Positions 21,620-33,600 of a stretch of DNA of 64,000 bases are shown in pieces. Position 1 is the first letter of the stretch; every line of letters begins with the position of its first letter. Source of the DNA: Toxoplasma gondii ME49 (lineage: Eukaryota > Apicomplexa > Conoidasida > Eucoccidiorida > Sarcocystidae); NCBI RefSeq assembly GCF_000006565.2, contig NC_031478.1, forward strand, positions 1,471,874 to 1,535,873, written 5' to 3'. Below the pieces are notes generated by a model. That model was not told the DNA's origin, searched no databases, and saw only the letters and a list, made by a program, of their open reading frames with translations. A program made the translations under genes and the position numbers.

Positions 21620-24600
21620 AAACGAAGGGGTCAGGATGTGCTGTGACCAGTTAGGTGATAGAAGACACCCCAGGCAGGGGAAGGATGCCACGGGAGCGAC
21701 GTTTGACGGGGTCGACAATCAACTTCGCCGGGAAGTGTATGGATCTCGCGGGTAGGGCGAAACCTGTCACTTTTGCAAACGAAAGTATCCAACAGCGAGA
21801 CAGTTGAAGAACACTTTTTCGTCAGGCCAACTGTCGTCCTTTTCCGATTGGCAGGGACGGAGCACAAGATCAGCTTCCCTGTTTAGATTATGAACTCAGT
21901 TTGAATCGCAAAATCTACCGTTTCGATACGGCTTGCATGACTCGGCATCTGTGACGAAAAAGCAGTTGGATCGGACTTCGGATATAGCCTCTGAGGAGAG
22001 GCTAAACCTTCGGCTCAGGCATTGTGGGGGATAAGGGCAGTGGAACAAGTGGGGCAGATCCTTTCCTACTTTCCTGCGATGTTTCATGCGGTGGAAGCAA
22101 GAATTTGTAAGGAAATCTTTCGCAGGATACGTGGGATGCTGGTGCCATTCTGAGTGTGAAGAAACGCATGGTTGTTAGAGTAGGGTACGCAAGGCGGAAA
22201 TGCCCAAGGTGAAATGACGAGTGGCTTTTGGGACTGTGTTGGTGAGGTAGCTGTCAGTAGCGACTATGGCATGGCTACACGGCTCTCTCATTGAAGGATG
22301 TGTGTTAGTAGGCGACCGTTCCCCTAGACTGGGGGGACTGGCGAAATTGAAAGCGAATGACACACAACAGGAGTGGCTGCCGCAACAGGCCGCCACGTGG
22401 CCCGGTGGGCGGCTCTTCTGAAATTTGTACCTATCGAATACTAGGAGGGAGAAACTTGGCTAAGGTTTTCGCTGGATTCCTTGCTTCTGGAAAGGTCATT
22501 CGCGTGTGGCATTGCTATTACTTACAGTTGAATCTATTTTTCAATACTGGAAAATGTAGTCTCGGTAATACAACTTTTCGTGGTGCTGGTGTTGAACTCT
22601 TGTTGCTTAAGAAATGTACTACGAAGGCTGCCATAGGATATTATGCCGTCAAGCTTTCCAGTCAGATGTACTGCGCAAGTTAAGCTCACCGTAAGTCTAC
22701 ATTTCGAAGTGATATGGCACTTTTCGGCAACGAGTTCGACATTTGAAAGAGTCGGGCTAAAGAATTGATAAGTGCCGCTTCGCCGGAGCATCACAGAGAC
22801 ACAGGAATCCCAGAATTGGCGTGTGGGATTGTCATCCGCACTTCTCTTTCACCACCGCTAAGCATTTTTTGTCATGCCGGTGGTGCTAGGGAGCCTCAGC
22901 ATGTTTTAAAGGTAGTAGGAAGCAGTTCACGTTCTGCATTTCCTCTCCACATTGTTCATGTCCCCGTCCCTCAGAGACCTCCCTTCGTTCAAACGTAAAA
23001 TTGTATAGGGAGATACGCGTCTTGGTAGTGTCTTATGCTGCAACGAAGGTGACCAGATTACCACACGTCGCCAAAGGTGTTGATTCACGTGTGGCGCTTT
23101 GCCGTACCCTAGAGAAATCGAAGAAAGACTCTGAAGTCACTGATAAATGCTAACATCAAGAATCCGCATGTCACCACCTAAAGGGACGTTTCTTACAACA
23201 CCAACTGCACGTGTTTCTCCTCTGATATCCGGTCTTCTCTCCCTTCCTTTGAAAGCAAACTCCACAGCTGTCTATTCGACGGTGCAGAGCAGACCAGCTT
23301 TGCCTCCCAACTGCGACGCGAGTGTACTTGATTTCTGTCTTGAACGTCACCGTCACACGGCAAGGATCTTCGCTTAGTCTGAGCCACGGGAAACTTGACG
23401 CCTCTCAATTTGTATACCTTCATCCGTACTGTAAGTGTGACTGTTGGCCTGATATTGCAGACTCAATGACCCTACGGAAAAGGCCTTATTTCTGAGCGGG
23501 AAGCAGGCTCTTATACAATGAGTGAACTTCCGCTGATAAAAGTGCCTTAGAATCAGACTGTGGGAAGCACTACTGTCATCTGATACGTGAATCGCACAGC
23601 TGTTCATGAGCAAGCTTTCTAGCCGAACAGATGTGTCACTGTAACCTGACTTTTACCTTAGCTAAATGCCAGTGTGTCCACACGAATGCGTAGAACGGTG
23701 CGGCCGGTATGCGAATCCAAAGATGTACTTCCATCATCCAAACCATCCCTGCCACGAATCCTTTCTATCAGCATGATACCATTTTGCACACACCCTCCCT
23801 TTGAATGCGGAACGAAAACAACAGTGTACACGGTGTGCGATAAGCGAAATTGTCAGATGTCCTTGCCTTCAAGGTGTAGAACAGTAAAGTGAGAGCGCCT
23901 TTTATATGATGTGAACATGCGCGTCTTTGCATGTTCTTGTCGCGTGGGGACACAGTGTGCATGCGGGGCTGATCACGAAAATTGGGTGTCGACAAACAAT
24001 CGATTTCGGAAGTGCGATACGACTGAAGCGATTGTTTGTGAAGGCGTCACTACCTGGCCCCATCTTCAGTACTCGTACAGTGATAATCTTAGATCAACGA
24101 CTGTGGCGTCGATCTATATAAGAGTAAATACAGGCATAATTGTTACTCTTGTACGTGAGCTGTCTTCGAGCAAGCATTCAGAGCCCTTCGATTGTGGTGA
24201 TATTGTTTTCTATACCAACGTTTTTGTCTGAAAACATCATTTTTCTGTCTTATTCCCCTGCGTGATACCGTTCGCAAAGATTTTGGTATTTCGTCGCACC
24301 CGCTTGCTGTCATCCAGTGTGTAAGCTGGCGCTTGTGACAAACGATCAAGACCTGACTTTTTCCGGTAGTATACCACTAAATTGTAGTTTATCAGCAAGT
24401 CTGCGGTCTTGTGATTCGATGTCCTGAGTCAACCGGTGTTAGATTAAGTGTCAGCTGCAAGGGGGTAGTGATTCGAGGCAGGGGATTGGCTACCAAGGTG
24501 TCGGTACGTAATAATGTCACACACTGAGACGTAGGCTGACTTTGAAAAAATTGTTACGACAATTGCATGGTAAAGAACAGGGCGCGAAGCTTTCTTCATA

Positions 24601-24631
24601 AGTGAAGGTCATTTCGAAAAGTGCAAGCAAG
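21620..24631. other. Intergenic region
   Basis: This holds the 3' UTR of the giant gene and upstream sequence of the PGAM-like gene. Base composition is nearer 45-50% GC. Only short ORFs without protein-like content occur, and I saw no RNA gene or obvious repeat. Confidence 0.55.
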
Positions 24632-27600
24632 ATGACAGAGAGCTTTGGGGGGATTGCCTTCTCGAACTTCGGCTCCATGAAAAGGTACAACGTTGTGCAG
24701 CTTGTCGGTCAGCAGCGTCGTTTTAAATAAACATGAAATGAACTTTCATAGTCCGAGGGTTCCGATCTTCTGTGAAAGTACATGCTTCACTCTTCTGCCT
24801 TGTGTAGAAATGGAAAGCACCTCAGACGTATTTGTGAACTTGAAGCCTTCGGTCGTAACAGTCCCATTCTAACTAATGTTCACCATGCACATCTATGCCA
24901 CTTGCGGCGTGTTACTCTGCACAAGAGGAGGTCCCTCAAGTCTCATGGAAAGTTGGTTTTCGGGAACGATACTCTCTGAATCAGCGTAAAAAGTTCCAGG
25001 TGTCTCCAATCCAATAGGAACCTGTCTCTTTGTATTAAGAATCGGCACAAGTCAGAACCATGTATGACCCACAGCAGCTGAGGAGGGGCAAGTTCTGGCT
25101 ACTGTAGGAAGGGACACCTTGAAGGCAGAAGCACAAGATCAGCGACAAAGTAGAACACATGTCAGCGAAGAGTTACCGTGATTTACTGTCGCAGCAACCT
25201 TCTCTCTCTGCTCCGTATTAGGTTTCTTGGGATGAGCCTCTTCTGCGTAATTGCCAGACCTGTGTGGAAGAGGTGGGTTGGTCCTGTCTTGAAGGCCATT
25301 ATTGGCGGCCAGATTGTCAGCCACATCCTTTCCCACAGGATCCGGAACTCACCCACTAGGATTATTCTCGTCCAGGAAACAGAAAAGTGAGTATCGGGGA
25401 GACGGACTGAGAACACGCAGTTGCTACGCATTCTGCGTCGCCGGAGAAACTATAGTTCTTATGCAAAAGCCCAATCTGACTGTGAATTCCAAAGGCGTCT
25501 ACTCGTTGCAAACCTCAATCTCTCGTCCCCAGTCTGCACACTCAAGAATGGAGCAGTCAAAATTTACATCCGGGTCACATCTTTGAGGCCAGAGAGTGTC
25601 GTACGTCGTTTACAGCGCAAGAGAGCACTACGCTTTCGCACGACCTGCGTCCACTTTAGTACAGCCCATGAAATACAGCTGTGAGTGGCCTGCGTATTCT
25701 TACAGTGAAGCGGATTTACCCGCCCATGGAAACAACAACAAACCGGATCATGAGGTCGAGTTGACCCCAACAGGTAGATAACGAAAAACGACCGCAGGGG
25801 ACCCGTGTGCAGAGGCCATTCCTTGTCGAATATGCGACGCTCCAGGCTCAAATAAGAGCATGCTTATCAGTGAATGGACACTCACAGAATGGTGGGGAGA
25901 CAGTTATTTAATATACGCTTCGGGCCTGTCTCATGCAGGTATTTTAGAGGCTAGCCTCCTCGGAGAACAGTTGTTTCGTCTGGTGGGAGATGAACGGCTG
26001 CGGTTCTACTGCTCTCCCTACAAGAGAACGAAACAAACGTTGGCTGGTCTGCTTGCGGGGCTTCAAGCAGGAGCGGCGCGTGAAGCACAGAAAGTTATTA
26101 ACGAAGGGAGCTTCTTGAGTCAGCCCCGTGAGTTGCGGTCTCTGGAATTAGCCCATTGAGATGCATGGGTCCTCCAACATACGGCTGCCGTGACACTTAC
26201 TACTCTGTCGGCGAATCTATCCGCACCGGCACCATGTAGGAGAACGGGAATAAGGCATTCTCGCAAATGCAGCGAAGTGATGCGTTCTCGAAAAATAAGA
26301 ATAATGAAAGCGAACGGATCATGTAAGGCGGGCGCTCGTATCCGGTGTGCTGGCATGCCGATCACCTTGTGTGATGAACTCCGTTTGATACCGTCCGTGC
26401 ACACAGCTCCTTTGGATCCTACGTTAATTCAGCGGCAATCTTTCGCGCCTCATGGAGGAGGTTGTTTGCAACAGCTGGAGGAAATGAGGCGCCTCAGATT
26501 ACACCTGTGAAAACATCTATGGCAGACAGCCATGGTATACGGCGCTTGAGCAACCGAAAATCTGTGGGAACACCGCAGCCCTGGAAATTAACCTGTGAAA
26601 TAAACGAAGATGTTCGACTAAGAGATCAGGAGATGGGCTTTGGTGAGCAGCTCTTCTCTTAGAAAAGGAGTGGTTTCTGACAACTGTGCGTATTCACCTA
26701 GGTGTTTATGAGTTTATCGTTTTATGTACACTTTCGCCATGTATCCCCTGAACGAACGCGAAGTTGAAGATCACTCCACCGTCATCGTCGAAACAGTGAC
26801 ACAAGTGACCGCACGAATTGATCTCGTTGGTTCCACTGGAGGAAGTTGCCGTGTGTTCGACAGACGCAAGAAGCAAGCAAACGCGTCTGAGTTGCTACTA
26901 AGCGTTATTCCTGCATGCGTGAACGGAGAGGAACTTGACCACGAACCAGGGGTCGCTTCCTGGCAAGCTATGGAACGGGTGTTGTCCGTCGTGGCGTGAC
27001 TCTGAGGTGGTATATTTCTCAAGCCAATTGTGGTTTGTTCTCCTCTCTGGGTGGACTGAAGGAATTTCAGTGTATCCATTCACCCATACCTCCTCACTTC
27101 TGTTGTCACACAAAGATGAGGCTTTATTCGTAGCTCGTTGTTGTCTGACACCCAGGGCGTTCGAGAACGGAGTTAGTGAGGGAGTTTCTGGAGAGGAACT
27201 TCGAGGCCAACATGTATTACAGGTAACCAGGTAACACCATGAACCCAATTTGCAGTAAACCGAGAACGGGCGTGGCTTCTGTCGGCTCTGCTATCCCTCC
27301 GGATGCCGGAGAGGAAATACGATCTCTGTACACAGGGGGCTTTACAGAACTATGTTTTGCTGCAGGTCACCTCTGCTGTCCCTCATCAGATGAACCTCGT
27401 TTTCTTTGTTGAAGAAACCTTCAGGTTTTCAGGGGGCGAGTCCGGTGCCGACGTTTTCGACAGAGTAGCAGCATTTGAAGGGCATCTACAACGAGACTTC
27501 GAGACGAAGGATTTCGTGGACAATTGCGTGATAGTAACGCACAGAACCGTTATCAGGTAGAAGCAATGTGTCTCCTTGCTGTAGAGAAAGAAACGACTTC

Positions 27601-27684
27601 GCAGACACTGTGCCACGGGTTTCTGAACGTCGATTTTTTTCGACTGTGGGCAGCCTCTCTGCCACTCTACCACCTGTTCTTTGA
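24632..27684 (+). CDS. Histidine phosphatase superfamily (phosphoglycerate mutase-like) gene, catalytically degenerate; possible pseudogene
   Basis: Exons with agreeing phases are 24632-24684, 25339-25386, 25706-25773, 25939-26127 and 26475-26642. A less certain exon is 27256-27556. A further homologous block lies at 27605-27684. Family landmarks appear in order: RIILV strand, ELTPTG, LLGEQLF, YCSPYKRTKQTLAG, VRLRDQEMG, FRFSGGESGADVFDRV and CVIVTHRTVIR. The start is MTESFGGIAFSNFGSMKR, whose donor phase fits the next exon exactly. The catalytic RHG after the first strand is replaced by QET (ILVQETENEA), so the phosphate-accepting His and its Arg are gone. The second His-Gly (normally SHG) reads THR. 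The next conserved block, with the expected VDFFRLW-type sequence, cannot be joined in frame to the 27556 donor, because every nearby AG gives the wrong phase. It is either a non-catalytic paralogue with altered splicing or a decaying gene. Confidence 0.72.
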
Positions 27685-28406
27685 GTGAGTCTTAATTTCA
27701 TTTGCTGGACGCTCAGACCTCTGTTGGGCAGACCTCCGCGCCTGGCGTCTGTTTTGTTTCTCTATTCGCTGCTCTCACCAAATTTTAAATTGTTGTCTGA
27801 TGGTTGACACAGAGTCCTCATCTCGCTTCTCGCGCCTGGGCTTGCCACCATGGACGAAACGCTTCCTGGTAATGGGGGTTCCCGTTGTTTTTCGGTTCTG
27901 ACTAAAGATAGCAGTTCCGGGAAATACAGGTGAGCACCAAGTCCACCATGGGACCTTACGTTCCTCCAGGGTGTTTCGTACTACCTTCTACCTCCATACG
28001 GGTGGTCACCACAAGCGGATGTCATCTGTCACCATGGTAAAGGTTGGAACTTGCACTGGCCGGAGATGTGGCAGGTCTGTCGTAGTCGAGTTTCTGGCGC
28101 TAGAAACGGAAGCTCATCCAAAACTTTGAAAAAACTTGAGCTAGTCTGGGTGATTGTGGTGCACACTTCCACAGCGTACCCTTGAACACCTCTGTATGTG
28201 GCATTCATCAAACACTATGGAAACTCATTTTGGAGGTGTCGCACACATGCGATGGACTTGTACGCAATCTTTCCCGACGTTTCCGTAGTGCACGTGAGTT
28301 AACACACTGTAGTTCTACGTCCGATCGACTGTTGTATAAGAGCCGCTACTGCTGTTTGCAAAAGTAGTACCCGTGTCTTTCACGGCGCCTGGTGTCGCCT
28401 GTTCAG

Positions 28407-29796
28407 GCTAACGGGCGACGAACCTCTTCCTGTGTCTGCTTGCACCACATTCCCTTCTGAGTTGAGGCATAGCTCTACCGAAAGACAAGGGACAGATACC
28501 CTTACTGTCGCATACATTTCCAATAGTCCTCCACAAGTTGGAGGACTGTCGTCACTGAGGTTTACAAGTGCTGGAAACATGCCGAGCCAGCACCGTTCAC
28601 CTTCCTCCGACCTTATGTCTTATCGGAATGAGGAGGAGCGCTCACAAAATGCATCTGATGCCTGTCGCTCGATCAACTGTTCTGGCAGCCGCATGTATTC
28701 TGCAAATCAGCAGTTGTTGTTGCCTCTGAGGAGGGCAATTTTCGGTTTGTCTCATGAAGAGGGTCAGGGAGCGCAGACGTCACAACGATCCTCTATCCAG
28801 CGTAGGGACTTCGGTTCGAAGGTCAACTGGTCTCCCGCAGTTCTTCCAAGTTCTCACCTCCTACAGACTCATTTAGGCGAACCGTCGTCTTCGTCTCCAA
28901 AAGACAGGAGAACAAGTAAACAGAGGAACTCCTCACCACCAACCCGTTGCCAAACTGCATTCAAGCCTCCCTCATCTCCTTGTTCCCTCACTTCTTCGCG
29001 GTTACACGCATCAAGCCGTGACACTTCTGTACAACCCCTTGGCCCTCCAGTTTCTTTAGATCTAGCCGATTGTTGTCAACAGCAACGAACATCTCCGGAG
29101 GAAGAAGTCTTCAATGCCCACCGGTCTCTCCCATCTACGAGGATCAAAACGCCATTGCCCCAGCCTGCAGTGTCCCCCCAGGGGCTTCTTGGCGACTCTG
29201 GATGTCCCGGATTCGCCCTAAGGTGGCCCGATTCCGGTTCTTGCCGGACAAACTCTTTCACTCCCAGTTTTTCGAGGACTACAATACGGGCATCCTCACA
29301 CAAACGGGCCGGTTGTAATTGTGTCGATTCCGACACGTGTTTCCCGCAAATGGCACACGCGTCATTCATGAACAAGCTAGAGGATTGTGGATCGCCTAGC
29401 GATGAACGGAAGGGAAAGTGCGTCAGCAGGGTCCGCACATTTGGGAAGTTCCGTTTTGCAACGCATGGTGACAATATATCTACAGTGCAAGAAGATCTCG
29501 TCCCTTCCGGGATGCATCGAAGGGCGGGGTCCATTGGCACTAGTCGACGGGGAAACGACGTGTCAGATGCATCACGTCGGTGCATCTCTTCACCGTGTAA
29601 GGATGGAGAGGGACCGCTAGGTCTCGGAAGTGCACTGCCGCGACCCCTTAGGCGCCGCCTGAATGATAATCGTGAAAGTCGGTCTCCGAAAGCCCTCTCG
29701 CTCACTACACAGCCGTCCCCTGGTGTTCAGCACGACTTGGGCCTCTCTCCCAAAGACAAGTCCACACAAGCTGAGCAGGGAACGACGCGAACGTGA
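28407..29796 (+). CDS. Long Ser/Pro/Arg-rich exon, probable C-terminal extension of the PGAM-like gene
   Basis: An open frame of about 463 codons starts after GTTCAG at 28406 and ends in TGA. This length is very unlikely by chance at this base composition. It begins G|CTA (RLTGDEPLPVSACTTF if joined to AG), needing a phase-2 donor. Both the 27556 donor (AG^GTAGAA) and the 27684 donor (GA^GTGAGT) of the upstream gene supply that phase, so it is most simply its last exon. There is no good initiator ATG near its start. Composition is Ser, Pro, Arg, Thr and Gln rich with scattered Cys and no recognisable domain, consistent with a disordered tail. It could instead be part of an independent gene. 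Confidence 0.55.
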
Positions 29797-30658
29797 GGGT
29801 AACTAGGTGAGGCGAAGATGAGGCCGTGTGTGTCACGGCGTCTTCGTATGCTTAAAGACACAAAAACATGTTAGCTAGGGAGGTACAGTGTGACAGATGG
29901 TTCGCGGTGCTGAATTCCACCAGGTAACTCCGCCCTTTCGTCTTGGAAAGGGAACATGTGCAACAGAAAACTGAGGTCATGGTGTTTCGCACAGAAGCCT
30001 TTCCCCCTATCGGTTTTGGGCTTTTCCCGCTTTTCTTCAAAACTACAGAAGACTGAGCGCCTGTCTCTGACGTTGCATTTTGTCCTGATCACCTGCATCA
30101 GGCACTTGGCCACACACTGCCGAGTCGCCTGTCTCGCGCGAGTGGCACAGACCTTCCGGGTACCGAATGTACTACACGGAGATACACTCATTTTTGTTCA
30201 TCTAAGGCTATGCCTCAAGTACCTTTCGACAGTGTCATTTTCAAAGGCAAATACAATTATCTTTGCTGTCCGCCGAACCGTAACGATACACTCAGGCCGT
30301 TCGGAAAGCTATCAACACTCGAGTAATGGTATCGTGGATACGTTAGCGCGGCAGTCCTCGGCACCAGTTTCTGATGGGTTAAGAGTGACGCCGTGGCACG
30401 GGATCCGCAGCTGCATAAGCGGAGTCTGCGCACCGGCGTTTTCGTATGCCTGCCCTCTCCCACTGGGAACTATAATTTTGGGTCTCTCGGCATCTCTCCT
30501 GATACGAAAACGACACACCAACGCTACTCTTTGCGCGCCATACAAGAGCCAACCGTCCAGCTGTTGACCTTAACGGGCAACGGAGATTGCGCATCTCGAG
30601 CCGCAGTTGATGAGCAATCTGTTACGATCATCCAGCTAGAGTTTCATTGCTGTCAGTC
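29797..30658. other. Convergent intergenic region
   Basis: This lies between the end of the Ser-rich plus-strand exon and the stop codon of the minus-strand CC2D2A-like gene, so it should contain both 3' ends. Several overlapping short ORFs occur on both strands, none protein-like. Confidence 0.5.
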
Positions 30659-33600
30659 CTAATAGCGCGGATCGTGTCGAACGGCTAATACAATCCACAC
30701 GGAGACTTGATCTTCTGGAAGTTTCAATATCTTGCATCTCAAGCCGTACACGCACTTGACAGGGCCCAGAGGCAAATCAAGTATATGCCGACCGATGGTG
30801 TTACTCAAGAGAGCACCGAAATAGACAGAGGCGTCCCCTGTATGAAAGTGTAATGGGCATGCCTGCACGGATATCCACAAAAAGCAGTAGACTGCTACCA
30901 TATCAGCGAAGGAAGCAGTTTTTTCATAGGAAAAGGGGAAACACACTTCGTCAACAAGTTTTATGCTCGAAGTTGTGGAACATGATGTCCCAGTAAAGGA
31001 GCACCTAGTTTATCAAGGGACACCAGTGATCATTTAGGCAGGCAGGTGATTGTGTGGATGCATATAGATCGCACTGCAAATATGTCACGGATTCATATTG
31101 TAATTCTTGGAATGCACATACATGTGTGGCAGCTTTCAACTGCATCAACTTCGAATGGAGTTCTCGAGTAACGACTGGTGCCAGGTGTTCATCGCATATG
31201 AAAATCAGTTTCCACGTTCAACGGTGTACGTTTACCTTGAATATGTAGTTTTTAGCCAAGCCCTTAATGATGTCGCGGAACGCCCTGTCTCCAAACGTTA
31301 CGCCAATGGTCCGCTCCGTCTCATAGTTTGCCAACGCGATAGAGAGGGCGACGGACATGGCGTCATCCCACTGCGTATCAAAACCACCACGTTTCGACCG
31401 ACGGTAATTATCCACCTTATGCTTCACATATTCTTCGATCTGAAAAACGCGCGACTCACAACGTGAGGTCCGGACTTCCTTGAAGAGAGCATTCTGGTTA
31501 GATGAAACAGGGTAACATCTCGCACCTACTTTCCAGACATGCAAGTGCGACACTCCAAGAAGTGGGATCCCTCGTGTCTAGAACCTAAACAGCAGCAACA
31601 ACGTACCTGTCGTTCTGATGTCCACAAGCGGCAAAACGGTGCCATTCGAGTTGGCCTCCCCCACCATCCCCGGAGAGCGAAGAGCGCTCGAGGGTCGGCG
31701 GATGCCGGCAGGCGTGAGTCACCCACCATGGCGTAGAGCTGCGCACGAAGACGGGACGCATCCATATTAATCATTTTATATCTTCATCATGTGGCCTCCG
31801 CTCTTCCCGCTGCTGAAACTGAATCACGGGCGGACCCGTTCTGTAGGTATGTGTGCAGAAAGAGGATACCCGCTGCGTGTTCGAAGAGTTATGTCTGCTT
31901 CAACCATACCAACAGTTCTTCGTTTGTTCATGCGACCAGTATCTACCTTTAGGAGAGGCGACTTGAAGACGTCCTCTGGCATTTTCCACCACATCGACGT
32001 GTCGCCTTCAAAATGGTAATGCAGTTTGTCGGCCGCGTGGACGATGGAGCAGCACGCATAGAACGCCTTGTGGTTAAATACACAGTGTACCGATGCGAAA
32101 CGCGCGCCGATCGTAGGGTCGAACGAGGCCAGCCGTTGGCCCGTACATGCATCCCAGAATGTCGCATTCTTCGGATCCCCACATTGGTCTCTCGTGATTA
32201 CCCAGCAGTAGGGCAAGTCCTCCGCCAAAAGGCCTGATGACAGAAATGACCTGCGGGTCCATTTATCCTCTGCGAAACTCACGAGCGGTGTCTCCGATGA
32301 TATTTTAGTTGGGAGCACAGGGACGCCAGCATCGTCCACATGTGCAGATAGCTGTTGACAGACACTCATTTGTGGGTGTGGCAGACGAGTATACACGATC
32401 ACTTTGGTATGGACTGTACTTGGAAAGCTAGAAGACGGAACAATCCGATGCCTATCTACAACGGCACCTGCGTATGCATATGCCGTACACAAGCCTGGCT
32501 CTCGATGTTTCTACAATGTCGTTTCTTCACCATGGACAGCTGTCAATGAATGTAATTCCAGAGCAAATCTGCCACATACTTCTGAGTTCTACAGCGGCAT
32601 TACATTTGTTCGCTCCACAGGTTATGACGTTTTGTGCTACGGTGGAAGACCGCTGCGTGTGCAGCAATTGAGGAACGACTTCCAGTATCGCCGTGTGGTG
32701 ATTCTCACAAAGTGAACTTGAAAAGGTGACCACATACGCGGCAATGAAATACATAAGCAGCATCCTCGAATTTTCGAACAGCCCATGCAAAACACATTAT
32801 GACCCTGTGCGTGAGCCAGTTGTGACTCGTATGCGGCAATGGCTTCCGTTTTTTCGGTATGAAGTATCTGCGATGTTTTGCTCTTGACAGACTCCCGCTT
32901 AGCCTCAACAAAAAACCAGAAAATGTCAGGCTTACCTATCGCAACCCATGCGTCCACGGAGAAGCCCAGAAATAACGAACAAAGCAACATCGCATGGTCC
33001 TCAACCGTTCCTACTCCTCGCGCAAACAGAGCAGGCCAGCTACACCACACATCGCTCCCGCATTCTCCGCTCAACATGACATTCGCGGTACCCTGCGAAA
33101 CGGTCACCCCAAGAGATGCAACAGAAACTTTTGTTTTCCCAAAATGTTTCTTCCTTCTAGCATTTTCAGTTTTGTTAAGCAGGAAATACGGGTACCTGGG
33201 TAAGCAGCTCGCTATTTTTCACATAATTCCTGAGATTGAGTCGTGCTGGTTTGGAGAATCTTTTGTCACGCGTGGTGCCTGTTCTGGAAGCCTGGCTACC
33301 CTAGTAACGTAAATATTTACCAGGAATACAAAAACGATCTGCGAACCACATCTGACGGAAGGTTGCAGCGTAGGCGATCCGCAATAGTACCCGGCCTCCC
33401 TCCTTCCCAGATCTCGGCGCCCGTATTTATACGCCGTCCGTACATGGGACAGAGACAGTCAATCTGCCTGTTTCTTGATGTAAATGTCTATCTGTTCACC
33501 TACCTACCACAGTTGTTTCCGGATCCAACTCTCTATCTTTCCCGTAAATCACCTCTATGTTCTAAATGTCCGTATGAGTATGAACATCTCCGTGAAAACC

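Noticed and set aside
24632..27684. Calling an active phosphoglycerate mutase
   Set aside because: The catalytic His and Arg of the RHG motif are absent, and the second His-Gly is altered.
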